From positions 1 to 28,043 of the forward strand of contig CAZBLH010000023.1 of the NCBI GenBank assembly GCA_964492775.1: DNA of 28,043 nt. The letters run 5' to 3'. A program made the translations under genes and the position numbers. Position 1 is the stretch's first letter; each line of letters starts with the position of its first letter. This stretch comes from WRDS01 sp964492775 (GTDB lineage: Bacteria; Actinomycetota; Coriobacteriia; Anaerosomatales; PHET01). This document shows, piece by piece, positions 16,408-23,844 of this stretch. The notes beneath the pieces are model-generated. The model saw only the letters and a program-made list of their open reading frames with translations, did no database searches and was not told the DNA's origin.

Positions 16408-17430
16408 TCACCTGCAGGGCACGATGCCGAGCGGTGTCGCGCACTCCGTGCAGGCGCCTTCCGCATCGAAATGGCACGCGCTTGACTCGAACCGGTCGCG
16501 CTTGACCACCGTCGCTCCGCAGTTGGGACACACCGTGTCCTCGGCACCCGGCGCGTCTACATTGCCGAGGTAGATGAAGCGCAACCCCTCCTGCACGCCG
16601 ATCTCACGCGCGCGCTCGAGCGTGGTGAGCGGTGTGGCCGGCAGGTGCGCAAGCTCGAGACTCGGGTGGAACCGCGTCACGTGCCACGGTGTGCCGGTCC
16701 CGAGCGACGTCGCGATCCAGCTCGCGATGGCCCGCAGCTCCTCATCGCTGTCGTTGATCGTCGGGACGACGTTGGTCACGCACTCGACATGCAGGCCGTA
16801 CTCGCGCCGCGCGCGCTCTGCCTGAAGGCGCACCGCCTCCGGGTGCGGAACCCTGCACAACCTGCGGAACGCCTTGTCGGAGTAGGCCTTGATGTCGACG
16901 CGCCAGACGTCGGTCTGTTTGGCGAATAGATCAAGTCCCTCCGCGGTGACGTACCCGTTCGTGACCATCACCGTGTAGAGTCCAGCTTCCCTGGCCGAGC
17001 GAGCGGCATCGAGCACCCACTCCAGCCAGATCACTGGCTCGTTGTAGGTAAACGCGACTCCCTGGCACCCGGCGTTGCGAGCCATCGCAGGGACGTCGGC
17101 AGCCTCGACGGGTGTGAGATGTCCCTGAACGTCCGCCGCGCCAGGCCGCGAGATCTGCCAGTTCTGGCAGTGGATGCACCGTAGGTTACAGCCGACCGAG
17201 CCGAACGAGAGGACGCGAGTGCCCGGCTGGTAGTGGAAGACCGGTTTCTTCTCAATGGGGTCTGCCGCGACCGAGCTCACGAGTCCGTACGTGAGCGCCT
17301 TGAGGCTGCCATCAACCACGCCACGCACACCACAGATGCCGACACCGCCCTCGGCAATCCGGCAACGGTGCGGACACAGCCCGCAACGGACCTTGTCACC
17401 CTCCCGGGTCTGAAGCAGCGCCTCGTGCAT
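16408..17430 (-). CDS. amrS: AmrS, radical SAM protein of the AmmeMemoRadiSam system
   Basis: A 340-residue radical SAM protein of the AmmeMemoRadiSam family, related to pyruvate-formate-lyase-activating enzymes; its reaction is not established. An N-terminal Cys-rich stretch (CGLCPHRCRI, GICGVRG) precedes the SAM cluster motif Cys81, Cys85, Cys88 in GCNLRCIHCQNW. Mid-protein motifs are GVAFTYNEPVIWLEW, VTNGYVTAEGL and VDIKAYSDKAFRRL. The C-terminus carries a zinc-ribbon-like set (CPNCGATVV, CTECATPLG). ATG 17430 has AGGGGG seven bases upstream. The usual partners (AMMECR1- and Memo-like proteins) are not in the window. It lies 87 bases after the cyclase gene, across a hairpin-rich gap. Confidence 0.9.
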   Translation of the reverse strand: MHEALLQTREGDKVRCGLCPHRCRIAEGGVGICGVRGVVDGSLKALTYGLVSSVAADPIEKKPVFHYQPGTRVLSFGSVGCNLRCIHCQNWQISRPGAADVQGHLTPVEAADVPAMARNAGCQGVAFTYNEPVIWLEWVLDAARSAREAGLYTVMVTNGYVTAEGLDLFAKQTDVWRVDIKAYSDKAFRRLCRVPHPEAVRLQAERARREYGLHVECVTNVVPTINDSDEELRAIASWIATSLGTGTPWHVTRFHPSLELAHLPATPLTTLERAREIGVQEGLRFIYLGNVDAPGAEDTVCPNCGATVVKRDRFESSACHFDAEGACTECATPLGIVPCR

Positions 17431-17455
17431 GGGTCGGCCCCCTCTCGGCAACTAG

Positions 17456-17515
17456 GAAGGTACCCACCTTCGGGCCGCTTGTGCGGCCGCTCACCGGCCG
17501 TCGCGCGGGAGCGCG
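17456..17515 (-). other. Three tandem stem-loops, two mutually exclusive folds
   Basis: The 87-base gap between the GGDEF fusion gene and amrS carries three perfect stems. CGCGC/GCGCG is at 17502-17515 with a 4-base loop. GGCCGC/GCGGCC is at 17473-17488 with a 4-base loop. GAAGGT/ACCTTC is at 17456-17471 with a 4-base loop. A further CGGCCG/CGGCCG pairing (17484-17489 with 17495-17500) uses the same bases as the middle stem, so the two cannot form together. No T tract follows any stem. They could end transcription, protect mRNA ends or act as an attenuator before amrS. High GC makes chance stems fairly common. Confidence 0.45.
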
Positions 17516-17517
17516 TG

Positions 17518-19377
17518 TCAGCCGCTCGCCAGCTCCACTCGGTTGCGCCCGGAGCGCTTCGCTATGTAGAGCGCGCGGTCCGCCGCCTCCACCAGGTCGT
17601 TCGGGTGCCAGACGCGGGCGTTCACAGACGCGATGCCCATCGAACCGGTCGTCTTCATCGGCAGGCCGCGCTCCGTGTAGATGCACAGGTGCGCGAGCGC
17701 GATGCGGATCTTCTCGGCCACGGCCCAGGCGTCGGTCTTGGTGGTGGACGGCAGGATGAGCGCGAACTCGTCGCCACCGTAGCGCGCGGCGATGTCCGCG
17801 GTGCGAAGCTCGGAGCCGAGCAGGACGCCCACGGCGCGCAGCAATGCGTCGCCGGCAGCGTGCCCGTGCTGGTCATTCACGACTTTGAGGTTGTCGAGGT
17901 CGAGCATCAGCAGCGAGAGCGGCATCTCGTAGCGGTTCGCCCTCGAGACCTCCTCGGCGAGACGTCGGTCGAAGCCCCGGCGGTTCATGAGTCCCGTGAG
18001 CGTGTCGACGACGGCGGCCTCGGCAAGAGCCGCGCGGTCGCGCGCGAAGCGGCGGCGCTGTAGCGGGAAGCACATCTCCCAGGTCGAGGCGCCCTTCCAG
18101 ATCGCGACCGCATGCTCGACGCAGGTACGGTAACCGCACGCGCCACAGTTCGGCATCTGCTCGCCGGCGGAGAATTCGCCGGCCGCGAGGACTTCCTCGA
18201 TCTCTTCCTTGGTCGGCCCCCGCCCCCCGGGCGGCTCGGAGGTGAACTCGCGCGAGAGGTCCACGCTCGGCATCGCCGAGAGGAACGTGTTGCTGTCCAC
18301 GATGGGCGGCGGCTGGCGCCGGCGCTCAGCGGCATCCACACCACGCTTCACGAACACCGAGAGCTCCCGGTTCACGCACGGCCCGTCGATGCATCCCTCG
18401 CAGGTGAGCATGTCCACCATGAGAGGCGACAGTTCCTTGCGAGACAGGGCGGTCAGCAGGCAGTCGATGTCGTCGAGACCGCGCGCCACCGCTACGTCGG
18501 CGGCGGTCAGATCGCGCTCCGTGAGCGCACGGCGCGGAAAACCGTCGGTGACTGATAGCTGCTTGACTGCACGCGGACGAGTGACCGCGCGAGTCTCTTC
18601 GCCCTCAGGCTGCGGGACCTCCTCGAGAAGCCGCTTGAGCTCATCGAAGCCGATCGCGACATCGATCTCTCCGGCGATCTCGGGCATGAAGATCTCGTCT
18701 TTGCGCGCCCAGCAGGGCGAGACGTAGACGATGGCCGTGTCCTGCGGATACAGCGAGCGGATCAGGCGGGCCTGAACGACGTACGGCGGCATCAGCGGCG
18801 CGAGGTTCTCGGTTAGTTCGGGGTGGTACAGGCGCACCCAGTCGACGGCGACCGGACACGTCGAGCGAAGCCACGCGCCGTCGCTCTCCCTCGAGAGCAG
18901 GCCCTCGTAGTTCGCGGCCACAAGCTCCTCGCCGAGCACGGTCGTCTCAATCGCCGAGAAACCCGCCGAAAGCAGCGCAGCGTCGATCTCATCGGCGGTC
19001 ATCGGGTGCAGCGCCGCGATGTACTCGCTCGCCAGCACCGCCACGACCGTCCTGCCGCTCGCCAGCAGTGAGCGGACCACCGGCAGGTCATCGCGCACCG
19101 AGTAGGCCGACTGGGCGCACTCGGTCACGCAGATGCCGCACCTCACGCACCGCTCGGACATGATCTCTGTGCGGCTTTCCGCGATCCGGATCGCCCGCGC
19201 CGGGCAGTGGCGCACGCACCCCCAACACTCCACGCACTTGGTCTCGTCGGCAATGAAGAGTGGACCGCGGCGTACGATCCCGGAAGCAGCATCGGATGAT
19301 GGCGCAGACTGCGACGCCGACGTGCGAGCAGTGGTTTCGTCTCTCACGTGTTCTACATCGCGATCCGCGTGTTCCAT
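17518..19377 (-). CDS. Ferredoxin/[FeFe]-hydrogenase-like sensor fused to GGDEF
   Basis: A 619-residue soluble fusion, inferred to couple an iron-sulfur redox or H2 signal to cyclic-di-GMP synthesis. In order: a Ser/Thr/Ala-rich disordered tail (1-38); two [4Fe-4S] ferredoxin motifs (Cys48, 51, 54, 58 and Cys77, 80, 83, 87); an [FeFe]-hydrogenase large-subunit C-terminal-like domain (about 100-345); an iron-sulfur motif NCGACGYRTC with Cys411, 414, 419 and probably Cys436; and a GGDEF domain (about 455-615). The last has intact GGDEF at 534-538 and an inhibitory RxxD (Arg525, Asp528) five residues before it. The H-cluster motifs are altered: L1 STCP (Cys174), L2 SPCWARK (Cys222), L3 TCEGCIDGPC (Cys326, Cys329). 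Hydrogen turnover is thus doubtful and sensing more likely. ATG 19377 has GGAGG five bases upstream. Confidence 0.9.
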   Translation of the reverse strand: MEHADRDVEHVRDETTARTSASQSAPSSDAASGIVRRGPLFIADETKCVECWGCVRHCPARAIRIAESRTEIMSERCVRCGICVTECAQSAYSVRDDLPVVRSLLASGRTVVAVLASEYIAALHPMTADEIDAALLSAGFSAIETTVLGEELVAANYEGLLSRESDGAWLRSTCPVAVDWVRLYHPELTENLAPLMPPYVVQARLIRSLYPQDTAIVYVSPCWARKDEIFMPEIAGEIDVAIGFDELKRLLEEVPQPEGEETRAVTRPRAVKQLSVTDGFPRRALTERDLTAADVAVARGLDDIDCLLTALSRKELSPLMVDMLTCEGCIDGPCVNRELSVFVKRGVDAAERRRQPPPIVDSNTFLSAMPSVDLSREFTSEPPGGRGPTKEEIEEVLAAGEFSAGEQMPNCGACGYRTCVEHAVAIWKGASTWEMCFPLQRRRFARDRAALAEAAVVDTLTGLMNRRGFDRRLAEEVSRANRYEMPLSLLMLDLDNLKVVNDQHGHAAGDALLRAVGVLLGSELRTADIAARYGGDEFALILPSTTKTDAWAVAEKIRIALAHLCIYTERGLPMKTTGSMGIASVNARVWHPNDLVEAADRALYIAKRSGRNRVELASG

Positions 19378-19393
19378 CCGATCCTCCCTCCCC

Positions 19394-19942
19394 TCACTCC
19401 TCGATGGGCCAGACTCGGCGTAGCGCGGTGAGCAGCCCCCAGCCCAGCGTGTACACAACAACAGCCTGCCCGACCCCCACTGTCAGGACGCCCAGCGCGT
19501 ACATTGCCGCCCACTGCCCCTCCACGTCGATGCCGAGAAACGGCACCTGGTAGAGTCCCAGCCCCGCCAGCATGAGCGGCAGGTACGCTGGGACGATCAG
19601 CGCGTTGGACACGACCGGGCCGGCCAGGGCAAACAGGGGCCGAGACCGGAACTGCCACGCCCACATCGCACCCAAACATGTGCCGAGCGAACCGAACACC
19701 ACGTCTAGTAGTTGTATCGGCCATACGGCCGCAGGATTCAGTGCGTTCGCCAAGATAGAACCGAGAGTAAGCCCTGGGATTGCGGCGGGTGTGAGCACCG
19801 CGAGCACGGCGATCGCCTCGGAGAGCCGGAACTGGATGAGCCCGAACCCGAGGTTGAACGGCAGGTATGAGACAAGCAGGGTGAAGGCCGCATACGTCGC
19901 GGCAATCATCCCGGCTCTCGCTATGAATCTGGTCCTTCGCAA
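19394..19942 (-). CDS. queT: QueT-type queuosine precursor transporter (ECF S component)
   Basis: A 182-residue membrane protein with about five or six helices, matching the QueT family. The family is thought to bind and import queuosine precursors such as preQ1, with an energising ECF module encoded elsewhere. Family features are the opening RTRFIARAGMIAATYAAFT, the signature GLIQFRLSEAIAVLAVL, PGLTLGSILANALNP and LLDVVFGSLGTCLGAM. TTG 19942 is used because the TRF segment belongs to the family N-terminus; no good ribosome binding site precedes it. ATG 19909 is an alternative. I looked for a preQ1 riboswitch in the 74-base gap upstream and saw none. The GGDEF fusion starts 16 bases after the stop, so the two share an mRNA. 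Confidence 0.85.
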   Translation of the reverse strand: MRRTRFIARAGMIAATYAAFTLLVSYLPFNLGFGLIQFRLSEAIAVLAVLTPAAIPGLTLGSILANALNPAAVWPIQLLDVVFGSLGTCLGAMWAWQFRSRPLFALAGPVVSNALIVPAYLPLMLAGLGLYQVPFLGIDVEGQWAAMYALGVLTVGVGQAVVVYTLGWGLLTALRRVWPIEE

Positions 19943-20016
19943 GCCGACATTCCGTATCTAGGTCTCGCCCCGTCAGGTGATCTGAAATCGGGGCCGTTAC
20001 CATCATCTTCATTCGA

Positions 20017-22194
20017 TCACACCGGGAACTCAGGCCGTCGCGCCGTGCCAGCCGACAACAGCCCGCTGCGACCGGCAAGGGCCATGCGATCCAGTACGGC
20101 GAGGAGCCCGTCCACGCATCGTGGGTCGAAGTGTACTCCGGCAAGCTGTTCGAGGTCTGCCCGAGCCTGCCCAATCGAGACGCGCGGTCGGTAGGGGTCA
20201 TCCGAGATCATCGAGTCGTACGCCTCAGCAACTGCGAGGATGCGCGCCAGCAGCGGAATCCGGTCTCCCGAGAGACCCTGCGGATAGCCGCTGCCGTCCC
20301 AGCGCTCGTGGTGGTGCAGAACCACCGGCATCAGGGACTTCAGGAACTCGATCTGCTCGACGATGGACGTGCCCGTGTCGGGGTGACGCTTGATCGACTC
20401 CATCTCATCAGGGCTGAGCGCGATAGGTTTGAGCAGGATCTCTTCCGGGATCCCCCCGCGCCCGATCTCGTGCAGCAGCCCGGCGAACCGCAGCTGCTCC
20501 AAGGCCTCGAAGTCCAGGCCGAGCTCCTCCCCGATCATGATCGCCAGCTCCATGACGCGCCCGGAGTGCAGCGGCGTCGCCTGCGGCTGTCGGTCGACCG
20601 AGGCGGACAGGGCCGCGATCGTCTTCGCGTAGTCGTCGCGGATACGCCTGAACAGCGCCGCCCGCCCGAACGCCGCGCCAGCGTGGCCCGCGATGCCCCG
20701 CAGCAGCGCCTGGTCCTGAGCGTTGTAGCGCTCACCATCACGCCTCGCCGAGAAGAGCCATCCGACCGTCAGGTCGCCGAAGGATAGATCGCACACGGCC
20801 AGCGCCCAATCCTCGGATGCAGGACCGTCGGTGAGTTCCGCGCCGGAGAGCCTGCGTACGGGGAACGGCTCGGCAGCCACGTCCCGGCCGGATACGACAC
20901 CCAGCACGTGGTCCACGTCCTCGGCGCTGCAATTGCCCCGAACCACCACGTCTGCCCGGTCACGCCCCCAGCCCGTCAGCACCAGGCCGACCATTCCGAA
21001 GGAGAAGGAGCGCGAGAGCGCGTCCTTGACCACCTCGGCGACCAGATCCGTGTCGGTCTGCGCGCCGAGCGAAGACGCGAGTTCGCTCAGATGGCCATAG
21101 CCGGTCATCGCCCGATCGATCCTGCGACGCTCGTCCTGCCGATCGAGCGCGACGGCGATGAACGAGGCGAACCTCTCGAGTCTGCCGAGACGGTTCTTGG
21201 AAAGTGGCAGCATCGTGGGGTCGATGCGCGCCTCAAGGACGCCGAGCACCCGCTGTCCCGACATGAGCGGCATAGCCAGCGTCGCGGGCGTTGCACTCGC
21301 CGCAGACGGCTCCGGCTTCTTGCCCCCCTCGAGAACCTCAAGCACGCGCTTCTCGAGGCCCGGCGGCATGGACCCGGATGCGAAACGGGTCGTCGCTTCG
21401 CGCTCCGCCGGAGTCGCAGTCAGCACGGTCCGGCGCGTCTCCAGCGCCCGGGCGGCCGCGCTTCCGGCCCTCGGCACCAGGTCGCCCGCCTCGCCGCGCC
21501 AGTCTCCGCAGCACGCGACGACCTCAAGCCCGCTTCCGCGTGCGCGCAGGACGGCACCCGCCGAGCCGCCGACCATGGCAACGGCTTCTTCGATGATCGT
21601 CCCCAGCGTCGTCTCGTCGAGCCTCTGCGTCGACGCCACCTGCTGCCCTGCCGAGAGGAAGAGCCGCAGCTCCTCGACCCGGCCTGCAGCAGCCAGCTTC
21701 GTGGTGGTGGCGCCAACCAGGGTCTGCGCGTTCGCGGCAGCCATCCGTAGATAGGGCTCAAGGCGCCGACGAGCTATGACCGGAACCGCCTTGATGGCTC
21801 GGCGGGCCTGCTCTTCGGTCGCGCCACGCGCCAGCATCCTCTCGTAAATGCCCTTGCGCTCGCGAGTGTTGGTGACGAATCCGGAGAGTACTACGTGCGC
21901 AACGGCATGTTCCTCGCGCTCGACCGCGGCGAACAGCGACACGAGTCCGGACTGGCACACGCACCGGAACACCCCAGCACGCGGCTCGATGGGACCGTCG
22001 AAGCAATTGGCCGGGGTGCGCTCCGTCACCCAGCCACAGGCGCTGCAGGGTGGGGCCGCGGACAGTGTCGCGCCGGAGCCAAGCTCCATCACACACGCGC
22101 TCACGCCCGTCGCCTGGAGCAACGCGTCCGCAGTGGAACGCCATTCGTCCGTGGCGAATGCGCGCACCAAGATGTCGCGGTCGCTTACCGGCAC
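20017..22194 (-). CDS. PocR-GAF-HD-GYP protein with altered metal site
   Basis: A 725-residue soluble signalling protein. Residues about 10-165 look like a PocR-type ligand-sensing domain, with conserved Cys50, Cys53, Cys64, Cys78 and Cys80. One or two GAF-like regions follow (about 190-350 and 370-515). The C-terminal HD-GYP domain (about 520-705) belongs to the cyclic-di-GMP phosphodiesterase superfamily. It keeps His543, His604, His628, His629 and the GYP tripeptide (636-638), but the HD dyad is His575-Glu576, the usual Lys after it is Arg579, and the Asp of the later VADxYD motif is Glu657. Activity could be lost, shifted in metal preference, or retained. GTG 22194 has AAGGGG eight bases upstream. 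A 6-bp inverted repeat (22267-22287) lies in the leader. Confidence 0.88.
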   Translation of the reverse strand: MPVSDRDILVRAFATDEWRSTADALLQATGVSACVMELGSGATLSAAPPCSACGWVTERTPANCFDGPIEPRAGVFRCVCQSGLVSLFAAVEREEHAVAHVVLSGFVTNTRERKGIYERMLARGATEEQARRAIKAVPVIARRRLEPYLRMAAANAQTLVGATTTKLAAAGRVEELRLFLSAGQQVASTQRLDETTLGTIIEEAVAMVGGSAGAVLRARGSGLEVVACCGDWRGEAGDLVPRAGSAAARALETRRTVLTATPAEREATTRFASGSMPPGLEKRVLEVLEGGKKPEPSAASATPATLAMPLMSGQRVLGVLEARIDPTMLPLSKNRLGRLERFASFIAVALDRQDERRRIDRAMTGYGHLSELASSLGAQTDTDLVAEVVKDALSRSFSFGMVGLVLTGWGRDRADVVVRGNCSAEDVDHVLGVVSGRDVAAEPFPVRRLSGAELTDGPASEDWALAVCDLSFGDLTVGWLFSARRDGERYNAQDQALLRGIAGHAGAAFGRAALFRRIRDDYAKTIAALSASVDRQPQATPLHSGRVMELAIMIGEELGLDFEALEQLRFAGLLHEIGRGGIPEEILLKPIALSPDEMESIKRHPDTGTSIVEQIEFLKSLMPVVLHHHERWDGSGYPQGLSGDRIPLLARILAVAEAYDSMISDDPYRPRVSIGQARADLEQLAGVHFDPRCVDGLLAVLDRMALAGRSGLLSAGTARRPEFPV

Positions 22195-22266
22195 CCAATC
22201 TACCCCTTGTCCGCCCGTTACCTGTAGGGGATGTATCGGCGTACTGGTCAGCCCACTTGAACAGCG

Positions 22267-22287
22267 CCAGCACGCCCGAAATGCTGG
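22267..22287 (-). other. Inverted repeat upstream of the HD-GYP gene
   Basis: CCAGCA and TGCTGG form a perfect 6-bp stem around a 9-base loop, in the 166-base gap between the histidine kinase gene and the HD-GYP gene. It could be a weak terminator for the kinase gene or an operator. Nothing else is recognisable in 22195-22360. Confidence 0.3.
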
Positions 22288-22360
22288 TCCTCAAGGCACT
22301 GAAGGGATGGAGTTCTTGCAGCTCGGAAGCCAGGCTCTGAACGTGCGCGCTGGAGGCTCT

Positions 22361-23830
22361 TCAGACGCGGCCGCGGGGCAGCTCCACGATCATCGTGGTG
22401 CCCTCGCCCAGCGTGCTTTCCGCTCGGATGGTTCCGCCCATCGACTCGACGAGCACTTTGGCGATCGCGAGGCCAAGACCGAAACCTGTCTCACCCTCCG
22501 CACGCGCCTTCACCGAGCGGTAGAAGCGGTCGAAGACGCGCGGCAGGTCGGCTTCTGGGATACCCTCCCCGGTATCGCTCACGACGATCACGACTACCTC
22601 TCGTTGCCGAGCGGTGGTCACCGTGACCCGACCGTGCTTGGGGGTGTACTTGCCCGCATTGTCGAGCAGGATCGACAGCACGTCTTCGAGCCGGTCAGGG
22701 TCGCCCACCATGGTGAGCGTCTCTTCCTCGGGACCTATGAACTCGATGTCCTTGTCCAGATAGCGGCTCGCGGTTGTCGCCAGCCTCTCCCGCACGATGG
22801 TGTTGAGGTTGACGCATTCATTCCTGAGCACGACTCCCTGGTCCACATGGAGCAGGTTCAGTAGATCACTCGACAGGCGCGCCATGCGTCGGGACTCGCG
22901 CTCGATGGCGGCAATTGCTTCCTCGCGAAGCTCCTTGTCCTCACCGCCCCACGAGCGCAGGAGGCTCGTGTAGCCACGGATTCCCGCCACCGGCGTCGCG
23001 AGTTCATGCGACGCATCAGCCACGAAACGCGACTGTGCCTCACTTCGGCGTTGAAGCCGCTCGATCAGCCGGTTAACCGAGCGCGCCAGGTCGCCGACCT
23101 CGTTCTGCTCGTCGGCGGGCAGACGCGCATCCAGCCTGCCGGCATCGATCGAGTCCGCGGCGTGCCTCAGGTTGTTCACAAGGCTCAGCACCCAGCCGGT
23201 GGAGGTTTGAGCCAATACGACCATGATGATCGCCGCCGCAATGGACATGATAGTCATCGGAATCCTGACGGAGTCGATGACCGCCTGCTCTTCCCGCGGC
23301 ATGTACGTGACGTCGAGCACGCCAGTGGAGGCATCAGGCAGCACAATCGGGCTGTGAACCACGGTCAGGTCGAGTTCGCTCCGGCTGAACAGCCCCGGCA
23401 GGATTCCCCCGCGGCTGATCGTGATCGAGACCGGTTCGCCCAAGCGGACCGCCTCGGCGCGATCGCGCGCCTCACCGAGACGCAGCACGTCAGAGCCGGA
23501 GCTCAGAAGGCTCTTGCCATTCTCGTCGTAGAGCGCGTACTCGGTCCCTTCCGGGGTGGAGTTGCGCAGGACTTCCGGCAGCAGCCCGAGAAAGACCTCC
23601 GATCGATCCGCGCCCTCGTTGGACCCACCGTCCAACCCGACGACGTACCTGACGGTGCCGGCGGCGGAGTTGACTGCGGTGGTTGCGGCGCGCTCGGCAG
23701 TATCATGCGCGACGATCTGCATGCCGTCGGAGACGATGAGATACGTCGACAGCGATATCCCGCCGACGACGATGATCGCCACCAGAACCGAGAGGCCGAA
23801 CAGGCGCTGCCGTATGGTGAGCCGGCCCAC
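22361..23830 (-). CDS. HAMP-domain sensor histidine kinase
   Basis: A 489-residue membrane sensor kinase. Transmembrane helix 1 is at about 10-33, an extracytoplasmic sensor region spans about 34-187, and helix 2 is at about 189-208. A HAMP linker follows (about 210-262). The HisKA domain has phospho-acceptor His275 in DASHELATPVAGIRGY. The ATP-binding domain has Asn391 in LLDNAGKYTP, DTGEGIP and GFGLGLAI. The usual HELRTP reads HELATP. The sensor region has no motif naming a ligand. The start is GTG 23830, 14 bases after the response regulator stop, with GAGG eight bases upstream. It forms a standard OmpR-type pair with the preceding gene. Confidence 0.93.
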   Translation of the reverse strand: MGRLTIRQRLFGLSVLVAIIVVGGISLSTYLIVSDGMQIVAHDTAERAATTAVNSAAGTVRYVVGLDGGSNEGADRSEVFLGLLPEVLRNSTPEGTEYALYDENGKSLLSSGSDVLRLGEARDRAEAVRLGEPVSITISRGGILPGLFSRSELDLTVVHSPIVLPDASTGVLDVTYMPREEQAVIDSVRIPMTIMSIAAAIIMVVLAQTSTGWVLSLVNNLRHAADSIDAGRLDARLPADEQNEVGDLARSVNRLIERLQRRSEAQSRFVADASHELATPVAGIRGYTSLLRSWGGEDKELREEAIAAIERESRRMARLSSDLLNLLHVDQGVVLRNECVNLNTIVRERLATTASRYLDKDIEFIGPEEETLTMVGDPDRLEDVLSILLDNAGKYTPKHGRVTVTTARQREVVVIVVSDTGEGIPEADLPRVFDRFYRSVKARAEGETGFGLGLAIAKVLVESMGGTIRAESTLGEGTTMIVELPRGRV

Positions 23831-23844
23831 GGAGACGTCCTCGT

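Noticed and set aside
16317..16547. N-terminal extension of the GT-A glycosyltransferase into amrS
   Set aside because: It is low-complexity Arg/Ala-rich shadow coding on the same strand over the end of amrS. GTG 16316 gives the expected first strand of the GT-A fold.
22195..22294. Short frame starting MRTSISGVLALFKW upstream of the HD-GYP gene
   Set aside because: It runs out of frame into the HD-GYP gene with no stop of its own for over 500 bases. It has no strong ribosome binding site and no family match.
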